From: an uncultured Polyangiaceae bacterium
GTDB lineage: Bacteria > Myxococcota_A > Polyangia > Polyangiales > Houyiibacteriaceae
Direction: 5' to 3'
Assembly: GCA_947258625.1 (NCBI GenBank)
Contig: CAMYJN010000109.1
Coordinates: 1-7,293 of the forward strand
DNA: 7,293 nucleotides
How positions within the stretch are numbered: the first letter of the stretch is position 1; every line of letters starts with the position of its first letter. A program made the position numbers and the translations under genes. This document shows, in pieces, positions 1-6,291 of this stretch. The notes beneath the pieces are model-generated. The model was not told where the DNA came from, did no database searches, and was given only the letters and a program-made list of their open reading frames with translations.

Positions 1-892
1 TCTCTCGGAGCCGGGCCGCGGCCTCCAGATCCGAACAAACCAGGAGAAGGTCGCATCCGGCTTCGATCGCGAGCACCCCGGCCTCTTCGATCGAATAGCG
101 ATCGGTGATCGCTTTCATCTCGAGGTCGTCCGAAAACACAGCCCCCTCGAATCCGATGTCGTTGCGAAGGAGCCCAGCGATAGCGGCCCTCGACAACGTG
201 GCAGGAACCTCGGGGTCGACGGCTTCGAATACGACGTGTGCGGTCATCAGGGAGGGTAATCGTCCGACCGCTGCACGAAAGGGCTGAAGCTCGACCGCTT
301 CGAGGCGGCCACGGCCGTGGCGGAGCGTCGGAAGCGCGAGGTGGCTATCGAGATCGGTGTCGCCATGACCCGGAAAATGTTTGCCACAGGACAAGACCCC
401 TCCGGCGTGAAGTCCGTCGGCAAAGGCCAGTGCATGTTCGATCACGGCTCCAGGTGTACGTCCGAACGCGCGATCGCCAATGACCGGGTTGTCGGGGTTG
501 GTGTCGACGTCGAGCACCGGTGCAAAATCCAAGTTGACCCCGATGGCGCGCAACTGTCTGCCGAGCACGCGTGCTGCCTCGCGCGTAAGCCGAGCGTCGG
601 CGGCTGCGGACAGCGTTTGCATCGCCGGAAGTCGAAGAATCGGCTCGCCGAAACGGGCGACGCGACCACCTTCCTGATCCACGCAAACCAAGATCGAATT
701 CGCAGGATCGGTTCCCTCGACGCAAGAGGCAATCAGTGCCGCAGCCTGATGCAAATCATCGATGTTCCGCTTGAACAGGATCAATCCCGCTACGGCTTCG
801 TCGCGCAACCAAGCGCGAATCTGGGGCGGAGCTTCGGTGCCCGCAAATCCGCAGACAATCACGTTGCCTGCCATTCGTTCCAACTCGTTCAT
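1..892 (-). CDS. nagZ: Beta-N-acetylhexosaminidase, GH3 family (NagZ-like), partial
   Basis: The reading frame from ATG 892-890 runs without a stop to base 1, giving 297 complete codons. NagZ-type GH3 enzymes are usually about 330-350 residues, so the last 40-50 residues lie outside the window. The single GH3 barrel domain fills the visible protein: VDQEGGRVAR near residue 71, the NLDFAPVLDVDTNP stretch near 120, GKHFPGHGDTDLDSH at 170-184, and FSDDLEMKAI near 253-262. By comparison with characterised NagZ proteins, D182 and H184 on the mobile loop form the acid/base pair, and the first Asp of SDDL (D255) is the nucleophile. All are present, so the enzyme should be active. NagZ removes N-acetylglucosamine from anhydromuropeptides during peptidoglycan recycling in the cytoplasm. 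No signal peptide is visible, which fits. The start has no strong Shine-Dalgarno; a second ATG at residue 7 (874-872) is a possible alternative. The gene is divergent from pcnB. A broader GH3 glycosidase is the alternative, but the loop motif favours NagZ. Confidence 0.9.
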   Translation of the reverse strand, partial: MNELERMAGNVIVCGFAGTEAPPQIRAWLRDEAVAGLILFKRNIDDLHQAAALIASCVEGTDPANSILVCVDQEGGRVARFGEPILRLPAMQTLSAAADARLTREAARVLGRQLRAIGVNLDFAPVLDVDTNPDNPVIGDRAFGRTPGAVIEHALAFADGLHAGGVLSCGKHFPGHGDTDLDSHLALPTLRHGRGRLEAVELQPFRAAVGRLPSLMTAHVVFEAVDPEVPATLSRAAIAGLLRNDIGFEGAVFSDDLEMKAITDRYSIEEAGVLAIEAGCDLLLVCSDLEAAARLRE

Positions 893-923
893 TTTGTTGG
901 GAGACCGTAGCATTGGTCTTAGA

Positions 924-952
924 TTGCCGTGAGGACGGGTTGTTGCTACAAG
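924..952 (+). promoter_or_regulatory. Candidate sigma70-type promoter for pcnB
   Basis: TTGCCG (924-929) and TACAAG (947-952) each match 4 of 6 consensus bases and are separated by 17 bp. They lie about 40 bp before the pcnB ATG, in the 100-bp gap between divergent nagZ and pcnB. Matches of this quality arise by chance, and the host's promoter consensus is unknown, so this is only a candidate. I see no convincing promoter for nagZ on the other strand of the same gap. Confidence 0.25.
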
Positions 953-992
953 ACTGTTACTACTTCTTGCCCCACATGGGCATTGGAAACCG

Positions 993-2348
993 ATGACCCG
1001 AGTTATAGATTCTGACTTCGGTCGACGAGAAGACGACGCTCGAGGCGCCCTCCAAGACGAGCCGCCCGAACCCATCGTTTACGCCCACGCGATTCCGCGT
1101 AGGCTCGTTGACCAAGATGCCGCGAAGGTGATTCGCCGCCTCAACCGGCACGGACACACCGCCTACCTCGTTGGCGGCGGTGTGCGCGACCTGATGCTTG
1201 GCCGAAAGCCAAAAGACTTCGACCTTGCCACGAGCGCCCGTCCTTACGAAGTGCGCGACCTTTTTCGCAACTGTCGCGTTATCGGCAGGCGATTCCGCTT
1301 GGCGCACGTTTTGTTCTCCGGCGGCAAGGTCATCGAGGTTGCCACCTTCCGGCGCGATCCTTCGCAGCACTACGAGGTCATCAAACCAAAATTCGCGAAG
1401 AAGATTCCTCTCTGCGCAGGGCCGGATCCGGTACGCCTGATTCCCTCGCGGCAATCGATCACCGAAGCCGAAGATACCGACCTTCTCATCACCAACGACA
1501 ATGTCTTCGGCGAGCCGCACGAAGACTCGATTCGGCGTGACTTCACGATCAACGGTCTCTTCTACGACCTCGAGCGCGGCGAGGTCATCGATTTCGTGGG
1601 TGGCGTCGCAGACCTCGAAGAGCATCTGCTCCGTACGATTGGGGACCCAAACGTTCGTTTTCGGGAAGACCCGGTTCGCATCCTTCGCGCGATCAAGTTC
1701 AGCGCGCGCCTCGACATGGGGCTCGATCCGGATGTCTACGACGCGATGGTCCGACAGCGGAGCGAGCTCAGACGTGCGGCCGCACCTCGCGTACTCGAGG
1801 AGATTCTTCGTTTCCTGCGCGGTGGCGCCGCCCATCGATCGGTGTTTCTCGCCTGGGACGTCGGCGTGTTGAGCGAGATCCTTCCAGAGCTGGCGTCCTT
1901 CTTGGACGACGAGCTCCAAGGCGCGTCGCTGACGTTTGGCCGCTTGAAGGCGGTGGACGCCTTGGCTGCCGAGGACCGGCTCCCTGGCGATGCCGTGTTG
2001 CTCGCTGCCCTCTTGCTGGGGCCGGTCGACGAGGCGCTCGACGGCGTGTCCGATGTCCCGGTCGCGTACGAGGAGTTCGTTCGGGAGCTGTCGTTGCGCC
2101 TGTCGCTGCCGCGCCGCCTCAAAGACCGTATTCGCCTGCTCATCATGGCACAGCGGCGTCTACGAACGGGGCGCATTCAATCGATTGCGCGCCGCGAGTA
2201 CTTCGCCGATGCAGCGACCCTCTTTGCGCTCGATCGCATGGCGCGTGGCGAGGATCTCCCTTCGTGGGCCAGCGAGCCTACCGACGCCGTCTACGATGCG
2301 GAGCCGCGTTCCCGCCGCCGCCGCCGCCGCCGCCGACCCCGCAATTAG
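993..2348 (+). CDS. pcnB: Poly(A) polymerase I (PcnB)
   Basis: This 451-residue protein is a class II nucleotidyltransferase that adds 3' poly(A) tails to RNA, marking it for decay. The order is the family's: YLVGGGVRD (58-66), catalytic DFD carboxylates (D75 and D77) in KPKDFDLAT, RVIGRRFRLAHV (95-106), RRDFTINGLFYD (181-192) and EDPVRILRAIKFSARL (225-240). The tail is rich in arginine. As I recall, the V-I-G-R-R-F-R-L stretch is the signature separating bacterial poly(A) polymerases from the related CCA-adding enzymes. The length is close to E. coli PcnB (about 465). Between the nucleotidyltransferase core and RRDFTIN there is a segment (about 124-172) that seems 20-25 residues longer than in E. 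coli. The ATG at 993 is preceded by only a weak purine run (GGAAA). The stop overlaps the stop of the convergent downstream gene by four bases. A CCA-adding enzyme is the main alternative and is less likely. Confidence 0.93.
   Translation: MTRVIDSDFGRREDDARGALQDEPPEPIVYAHAIPRRLVDQDAAKVIRRLNRHGHTAYLVGGGVRDLMLGRKPKDFDLATSARPYEVRDLFRNCRVIGRRFRLAHVLFSGGKVIEVATFRRDPSQHYEVIKPKFAKKIPLCAGPDPVRLIPSRQSITEAEDTDLLITNDNVFGEPHEDSIRRDFTINGLFYDLERGEVIDFVGGVADLEEHLLRTIGDPNVRFREDPVRILRAIKFSARLDMGLDPDVYDAMVRQRSELRRAAAPRVLEEILRFLRGGAAHRSVFLAWDVGVLSEILPELASFLDDELQGASLTFGRLKAVDALAAEDRLPGDAVLLAALLLGPVDEALDGVSDVPVAYEEFVRELSLRLSLPRRLKDRIRLLIMAQRRLRTGRIQSIARREYFADAATLFALDRMARGEDLPSWASEPTDAVYDAEPRSRRRRRRRRPRN
2313..2336 (+). 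repeat. Trinucleotide run (CGC)7-CGA encoding eight arginines in pcnB
   Basis: Seven perfect CGC codons followed by CGA encode R441-R448 of PcnB, just before the terminal P-R-N. A basic C-terminal tail is common in bacterial poly(A) polymerases and probably binds RNA. The perfect codon repetition, rather than mixed arginine codons, makes it a short microsatellite that could change length in frame. Confidence 0.85.
2345..2348. other. Convergent stop-codon overlap (TTAG) between pcnB and the exported-protein gene
   Basis: TAG at 2346-2348 ends pcnB on the plus strand. TTA at 2345-2347 is the TAA stop of the minus-strand gene. The two coding regions overlap tail-to-tail by four bases, leaving no intergenic space for a terminator. 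Any termination signal or 3' UTR must lie inside the opposite gene. Confidence 0.9.
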
Positions 2349-3712
2349 TTTGCGGATCTTTTCGACTGTGGGCGGCTTACCTCCCGATCGATCACTAGCT
2401 CGAAAGCTCGTTCGCTGACGTCGGGTTCGTCGGCGTCGGGCAAGCCGTCGCCTAAGTTGGTCACCACGAACAGGAGCCTCTGCGTCGCTTCGTCGAGCTC
2501 GATGGGCAGGTACGCGCGCGGGGTCGTGCCGCTGTGCGGTGCAGCGATGCGCCGAATCTCACGGCCGCGGCCGTCGAGCTGAACCGCGACGAAGGACCAG
2601 TGGACACCGTATTCGCCCTGCAGCCACGCGCGAATGCGCCGGTCTTCGCCCCAGGTGCTCGCGTCCATGATCAAATAGGCGCTGCCGAACGTCGCAAGCG
2701 GCTGCGACGCGACCACTCGCGTCGGCAGGCGCTTCATTTCTCTCGATATCGGCACCATCGCGTCACGGTCGAGAAATGCGACCAGAGCGTCGGCCCGATC
2801 CTCACGCCCGACGAACCACCGTAGGACAGCCAGCTCCTCGATGTTGTCGACCAAGCGATCCCCGCTGCGACCGATCGCGGTTTCGATCGCGGACCAAAGA
2901 TCCGGGTCCGCACGGAGGCCCACGCCCTCCCAGGTGCGTTGGCTCGCAAGCCCCCACAGGTCACGTACGAACTGCCCGGGAACGGCGTCGTGACGCGCCG
3001 AGAGATACGAAAGGAGGAGCGCTCCACCAGCGCCGTCACCCGCAGCGCCGGCGACCCAGGAACGATAGGGCTGCGCCTGTTGCTGGGGCAGGGCGTCATT
3101 GCAGCCGAACTCCCCTGTCAGCTCCCAGGTGAGCCAGGCCGCGGTCGCGCGCCGCCATGTCCTCGCCTCCGCAGGGTCGATACCCATCAAGAGCGCCTCG
3201 ACGTAGGCGGCTGTAGCGCAGGCCTCGAGCTTGCGGTCCGGCGTTGCAGGGCTGATGACGGCAAAGGTCGAAGCGCGGTCGAGGTAGGACCAGATCGCCA
3301 TGCCATCGGAGTACGCGCCTGGGGGTAGGGCACCGCTGAGATAGAGATCCAGATCCGGCCCGCCCCCGAGGGCTCCGTCCGAGATCGGCCAAGGCCAGCC
3401 CATCGCGTCCAGCCGGCCCCTCGCCCGTTCGAGCGCGCTCAACGCTTTCCGCATCGAGCGCCGGTTGACCCCTGCGTCGCCGTGAACCCGAAGAAGCGCA
3501 TACGGTGAGCCGACGCTCTGGGATGCGCTTCGAGGCCGCGCAACGGGGTCTGGAGCCGGCGTTCGGGGCCCCGTCCAGACCCGGGAGGTCATCGACACGA
3601 TCGCCTCGGCGATTCCGTCTGCATCCAGCAGATCGCCCTGCGCCTGCGCGATTTGCGTCTGCAGGGCAATCACAACCGCGACGCAGACGAGGTTTGATTT
3701 CACCCGGGGCAT
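2345..3712 (-). CDS. Exported protein, possible inactive metalloprotease-like scaffold
   Basis: I do not recognise a named family. From ATG 3712-3710 the protein is 455 residues. It opens with a Sec-type signal peptide: basic MPRVK, a hydrophobic core near LVCVAVVIAL, and an A-Q-A cleavage site at about residue 24. This supports the start over an upstream in-frame GTG at 3766, which would bury the signal and run into the divergent gene. AGGCGG about 10 bases upstream is a partial ribosome site. After a Pro/Arg-rich linker, the middle (about 119-205) has PDLDLYL, a segment around STFAVISP, a helix ATAAYVEALL, then ATAAWLTWELTGEFGC. This order recalls secreted gluzincin-like proteins, where a beta-strand region precedes an HExxH helix and a downstream glutamate helix, but no HExxH is present. 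The last 110 residues look beta-rich, with many aromatic and charged alternations, and may form a sandwich domain. It is probably periplasmic or secreted. The protease relation is an inference from layout only. Confidence 0.75.
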   Translation of the reverse strand: MPRVKSNLVCVAVVIALQTQIAQAQGDLLDADGIAEAIVSMTSRVWTGPRTPAPDPVARPRSASQSVGSPYALLRVHGDAGVNRRSMRKALSALERARGRLDAMGWPWPISDGALGGGPDLDLYLSGALPPGAYSDGMAIWSYLDRASTFAVISPATPDRKLEACATAAYVEALLMGIDPAEARTWRRATAAWLTWELTGEFGCNDALPQQQAQPYRSWVAGAAGDGAGGALLLSYLSARHDAVPGQFVRDLWGLASQRTWEGVGLRADPDLWSAIETAIGRSGDRLVDNIEELAVLRWFVGREDRADALVAFLDRDAMVPISREMKRLPTRVVASQPLATFGSAYLIMDASTWGEDRRIRAWLQGEYGVHWSFVAVQLDGRGREIRRIAAPHSGTTPRAYLPIELDEATQRLLFVVTNLGDGLPDADEPDVSERAFELVIDREVSRPQSKRSAN

Positions 3713-3742
3713 TTGACACGATCCGCCTGTACCTTCTACATC
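3713..3742 (+). promoter_or_regulatory. Candidate promoter for the V4R-like/coaX cluster
   Basis: A perfect TTGACA (3713-3718) directly abuts the start codon of the divergent gene. The best -10 partner is weak: TACATC at 3737-3742, 18 bp away and matching 3 of 6. The gap between the divergent start codons is only 48 bp, so the two promoters must be very close together or overlap coding sequence. If used, the 5' leader would be only about a dozen bases and begin near the ribosome site. Confidence 0.3.
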
Positions 3743-3749
3743 CCATCTC

Positions 3750-3757
3750 AAGGGGGG
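3750..3757 (+). promoter_or_regulatory. Shine-Dalgarno-like AAGGGGGG that sets the start at 3761
   Basis: AAGGGGGG ends three bases before ATG 3761; its AAGG/AGGG part sits within a usable distance. A longer in-frame start (TTG at 3713) has no such signal, overlaps the candidate -35 box, and would add a Cys/Ser-rich segment of no family character. The ATG at 3761 is therefore preferred. Confidence 0.55.
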
Positions 3758-3760
3758 CCT

Positions 3761-4309
3761 ATGCACGACGGCCGTTTTGATCCTGGCGGCTTTTACGAGT
3801 TCAATCTGACCGGGGGCATGATTCGCACGCGCAACGGCGAGCGAGTCGTGGTCCTCAGCGAGGATGTGCTTTCATCGTTGGTCGCGGCAGCAGCGCGCGA
3901 CGGCGACCTGACTCCGCTCCGGCGCTTGGGCGAGCTCCTCGGCGAGCAGGTCCTAGCCAGCTTGGACAGGCCAGCATCGGTGCTCTCGGCTGAGGCGGTG
4001 CTCGGACATGTCTCCGCGGTGACCTCGCTCTTCGGTTGGGGGAGGTTGGCTTTTGAGCGTTGGGGCTCCGCACTCGTCGTCGCACTCCGTGACAAGCCGG
4101 AGCTCGACGAAGACGAGCTCGGCGCAGCAGCTCTCCTAGGGGGCATGTTTTCAGAGATTTCCCAACGACAGGTTTCCTGTGTTCCGACCGGCGATTCGAA
4201 GTTCGTCATGGTCGACTTCGAGGTCGCGGAGACTGTCTGGGGCTGGTTCAAGGATGGAGCGGACCTGCCTGCGATCGTAGGCATGCTCGAAACGAAGAGG
4301 GCGTCATGA
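3761..4309 (+). CDS. V4R-like domain protein, function unknown
   Basis: This 182-residue protein is soluble, with no signal peptide or membrane segment. Residues 11-33 look like beta strands (FYEFNLTGGMIRTRNGERVVVL). A helical part follows (35-90), with LGELLGEQVLASL. The C-terminal half has a pattern I associate with V4R (4-vinyl reductase) domains, the fold also found in haem-NO-binding relatives: GWGRLAFERW (92-101), a strand SALVVALRDKP, a helix AALLGGMFSEIS (123-134), then SCVPTGDSKF and a closing strand VMVDFEV. V4R domains bind small hydrophobic ligands. The usual C-H near the central helix and the second Cys after G-D are absent here, leaving only C140, so metal binding is unlikely. 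The stop overlaps the next gene by ATGA, and the gene heads a cluster ending in coaX. The family call is by pattern only; it could be an unrelated alpha/beta protein. Confidence 0.7.
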   Translation: MHDGRFDPGGFYEFNLTGGMIRTRNGERVVVLSEDVLSSLVAAAARDGDLTPLRRLGELLGEQVLASLDRPASVLSAEAVLGHVSAVTSLFGWGRLAFERWGSALVVALRDKPELDEDELGAAALLGGMFSEISQRQVSCVPTGDSKFVMVDFEVAETVWGWFKDGADLPAIVGMLETKRAS

Positions 4310-4740
4310 CGGATCGCGAAGACAGGCTGAGGTCCCTGCTCGACAAGGTCAGGGCGAAACGCCCGGGCGAGCGAGAGACCCATGCGGCGGAAGCGGTCGA
4401 TCGGATTCGGGCCGGGTCGGGCACCATGGCGGCAGCCTCCGAGCAAACGACTCTTTCGGAGCCTTCAACCTCACCCCACGTCGAGAGCCCAACGCGATAT
4501 TCGTCTCAGCCGCCCAGAGTGGAACGTCCGCTTTCGGTCGAGCCTCGGGCACGGTCGGCACAGCCCCGATCGCGGCCTGCCGAGCCGCCATCACAATCGC
4601 AGAGACCTGCGTCGATTCGCGCTCAGAGCGTCGCGCCAACTGGGCAGCCGGTCGTCTACGCAACCGATCAGCCAGAGTTTCCGCGTCCGAAGACCTTCGG
4701 GGAGCTCCTCGAGCTGACCCTGTCGTTACGGCCTCGCTAG
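4306..4740 (+). CDS. Disordered Pro/Ser/Arg-rich protein with conserved-looking ends
   Basis: The product is 144 residues and not a family I recognise. The N-terminus (1-36) is a charged amphipathic helix with heptad-like leucines (DRLRSLLDKVRAKR), possibly a short coiled coil. Residues 40-120 are low complexity, dominated by Pro, Ser, Arg, Gln and Glu, and should be disordered. The C-terminus regains order: PRPKTFGELLELTLSLRPR (126-144), a hydrophobic helix flanked by basic residues that resembles a docking peptide. The start ATG overlaps the upstream stop (ATGA), and GAAGAGGG at 4294-4301 gives a good ribosome site. The stop TAG is followed directly by the coaX ATG. The plus-strand frame fits its neighbours end to end, which argues that it is a real gene despite its composition. 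It may tether the upstream V4R-like protein to another partner, but no function can be assigned. Confidence 0.7.
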   Translation: MTDREDRLRSLLDKVRAKRPGERETHAAEAVDRIRAGSGTMAAASEQTTLSEPSTSPHVESPTRYSSQPPRVERPLSVEPRARSAQPRSRPAEPPSQSQRPASIRAQSVAPTGQPVVYATDQPEFPRPKTFGELLELTLSLRPR

Positions 4741-5505
4741 ATGCTCCTCGTCGTAGACGTCGGCAATACCCAAACGGTGCTTGGCCTCTATGACGGGGAA
4801 CGCCTCGTTCACGACTTCCGAATCGAAACGTCCAAGGGCCGGACGAGTGATGAATACCACGTCCTGCTCCTCAACTTGCTTGCGCTGGCGGGGATCGAGC
4901 GCAGCGATGTACGCGCCAGCATCCTCGCCTCCGTCGTCCCCCCGTTCAACGACATCGTCGTCGAGGCTATCGATCGCGCCTTCGATCACGAAATCATGGT
5001 CGTCGGCCCGGGAATCAAGACCGGCATGCCCGTGCTCTACGAAAACCCGCGAGAAGTCGGTGCGGACCGTATCGTCAACGCCGTCGCTGCATACGAGCGC
5101 ATCAAGGGCGCTGCCGTCGTGGTGGATTTCGGGACGGCGACTACGTTCGACTGTATCTCCCACAAGGGTGAGTATCTTGGAGGTGCGATCTCGCCTGGCA
5201 TGCAGATCAGCGCGAGCGCCCTCTTCGCCCATGCCGCCAAGCTACCCCGCAGTGAAATTGCGCGGCCGCCCCGCGCCATTGGGCGCAATACGGTTCACTC
5301 GATGCAGGCAGGGATCGTGTTCGGCTACGTCGGGTTGGTCGACGGGCTCGTGCGCCGCTTAGCGTCCGAAATGGACACCGAAGTCTCGGTCATCGCCACC
5401 GGAGGCCTCGCCCGCTTGATCGAGCCCGATAGCGAAACGATCCAAGAGGTCGACGAGTACCTCACGCTCGAAGGCCTTCGCCTGATCTACCTTCGCAATG
5501 CTTAG
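4741..5505 (+). CDS. coaX: Type III pantothenate kinase
   Basis: This 254-residue protein phosphorylates pantothenate to 4'-phosphopantothenate with ATP, the first step of coenzyme A synthesis, in the cytoplasm. It belongs to the ASKHA fold. Visible motifs are [10 protein letters not shown] (6-15, phosphate loop with D6), [16 protein letters not shown] (103-118, with catalytic D109), [11 protein letters not shown] (127-137), [11 protein letters not shown] (147-157) and ATGG (219-222). The length is normal for the family (about 250-260), and it appears complete and active. Known type III enzymes need a monovalent cation and are not inhibited by CoA. The ATG follows the previous stop with no gap (TAGATG) and lacks a nearby Shine-Dalgarno, so translation is probably coupled to the upstream gene. 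In many bacteria coaX follows birA; here the neighbours are unassigned genes instead. The 3' end overlaps the convergent FHA gene by four bases. Confidence 0.97.
   Translation: MLLVVDVGNTQTVLGLYDGERLVHDFRIETSKGRTSDEYHVLLLNLLALAGIERSDVRASILASVVPPFNDIVVEAIDRAFDHEIMVVGPGIKTGMPVLYENPREVGADRIVNAVAAYERIKGAAVVVDFGTATTFDCISHKGEYLGGAISPGMQISASALFAHAAKLPRSEIARPPRAIGRNTVHSMQAGIVFGYVGLVDGLVRRLASEMDTEVSVIATGGLARLIEPDSETIQEVDEYLTLEGLRLIYLRNA
5502..5505. other. Convergent stop-codon overlap (TTAG) between coaX and the FHA gene
   Basis: coaX ends with TAG at 5503-5505. The minus-strand FHA gene ends with TAA, read from TTA at 5502-5504. This repeats exactly the arrangement seen at 2345-2348 and leaves no intergenic sequence. 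Confidence 0.9.
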
Positions 5506-6161
5506 GGCCGCATCAGCAGGGCCATTGCGATGATGCTCGCCGCGACGACGAGCGCCGCAAGGGCGTAGACGGCCAACTCGCTTCGTAGAAGCCGCAGAGG
5601 TTCCTTTGGCCCAGGGGCATCGGGCCGGGATGGACGGGGTCTCGAAGGCCTAGACTCCCTTTGAGGCGAAGGGGGTTCACTCACCGCTTCGTTCTGGATC
5701 GGCAGCAGATCCACGCGCTCGTCGGGACCGCTCTGGATGCTGCTCAGCGCGGCGTCGACGCGCACCGTGTCCTCGATGGCCAGTTGCTCGGCGAGCATTC
5801 GCCGTGCGAAGGCGGACGTGCGCCTGGCCGACATCGTTTGTGAAACAGGGACGCCCACATCGATGCTGAGCCGATAGCCACCCAGGTCGAGCAAGTCGTG
5901 CGTACGAAGCGCCTTGGGGCGCCCTGGAACGACGCGGATTTCATTGACGCGCGTGCCGTTCGTCGAGCCTTCGTCTACCAGAGCGTATCCCGCGTCCTGT
6001 TCACGGATGCTCGCGTGCATCGCGCTGACTGCGGCGTGAGGTAGCTGAACGTCTGCGCTCCGCGAGCGACCGATCACGATGCGACCTTGAGCGAACTCGT
6101 ACACGAAAGTCGAAGGGTTAAGCTCCGTCCAAAGCGACTGCACCGTGATTCGAACGCCCAT
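5502..6161 (-). CDS. FHA-domain protein with C-terminal membrane anchor
   Basis: From ATG 6161-6159 the protein is 219 residues. An N-terminal forkhead-associated domain (about 5-102) shows the phosphothreonine-binding signature in order: [13 protein letters not shown] with the GR pair at 31-32, S46-x-x-H49, STNGTRVN at 66-73, and a final [12 protein letters not shown]. The expected binding residues (R32, S46, N68) are present, so it should recognise a phosphothreonine partner. Residues 103-195 are a linker rich in Pro, Ser and Arg. One transmembrane helix (about 198-217, [20 protein letters not shown]) lies at the extreme C-terminus, followed by only R-P, which makes it a tail-anchored protein with the FHA domain in the cytoplasm. 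No Ser/Thr kinase is visible in the window. An in-frame TTG at 6173 could start the protein four residues earlier. Neither start has a strong ribosome site. The gene is divergent from the PilZ gene. Confidence 0.9.
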   Translation of the reverse strand: MGVRITVQSLWTELNPSTFVYEFAQGRIVIGRSRSADVQLPHAAVSAMHASIREQDAGYALVDEGSTNGTRVNEIRVVPGRPKALRTHDLLDLGGYRLSIDVGVPVSQTMSARRTSAFARRMLAEQLAIEDTVRVDAALSSIQSGPDERVDLLPIQNEAVSEPPSPQRESRPSRPRPSRPDAPGPKEPLRLLRSELAVYALAALVVAASIIAMALLMRP

Positions 6162-6189
6162 TGTGGCCGCCAAGGTTGGGGTCCCGCTC

Positions 6190-6200
6190 TGACCTGGTCA
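6190..6200. promoter_or_regulatory. Palindrome TGACC-T-GGTCA, candidate operator
   Basis: A perfect 5-bp inverted repeat around a single T lies in the 130-bp gap between the divergent FHA and PilZ genes. It is 28 bases before the FHA start and about 90 bases before the PilZ start, a position from which it could act on both. An 11-base palindrome can occur by chance, and the flanks do not extend the symmetry, so this is a weak candidate. I see no convincing -35/-10 pair in this gap. Confidence 0.25.
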
Positions 6201-6278
6201 AGGAACTGGGTTGCAGAAAAGTGGACGGGTTCGCGGAGTTTTGGGACCAGTCTTGATGGGAGCGCCTCATGGTCGCGC

Positions 6279-6283
6279 AGGAG
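6279..6283 (+). promoter_or_regulatory. Shine-Dalgarno AGGAG for the PilZ gene
   Basis: AGGAG lies eight bases before ATG 6292. It is the clearest ribosome site in the window and fixes the start of the PilZ gene. Confidence 0.75.
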
Positions 6284-6291
6284 AGCATTCG

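Noticed and set aside
960..1919. Long minus-strand open frame (319 codons) opposite pcnB
   Set aside because: It lies wholly antisense to a certain pcnB with all family motifs, has no recognisable domain, and is explained by high GC codon bias.
993..2348. CCA-adding enzyme as the identity of the pcnB gene
   Set aside because: The VIGRRFRL stretch, the overall match to E. coli PcnB in the first 120 residues and the Arg-rich tail favour poly(A) polymerase.
2385..2425. Small inverted repeat AGCT-CGAA-AGCT near the end of the exported-protein gene as a terminator
   Set aside because: The stem is only four bases, has no following T-run, and lies within coding sequence.
3713..3766. Longer starts: GTG 3766 for the exported protein and TTG 3713 for the V4R-like protein
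   Set aside because: Using either would make the divergent genes overlap and would bury a good signal peptide or bypass a good ribosome site.
3793..4446. Minus-strand open frame (217 codons) opposite the V4R-like gene
   Set aside because: It is Ser/Arg-rich, low in complexity, and antisense to a well-framed operon with coupled starts and stops.
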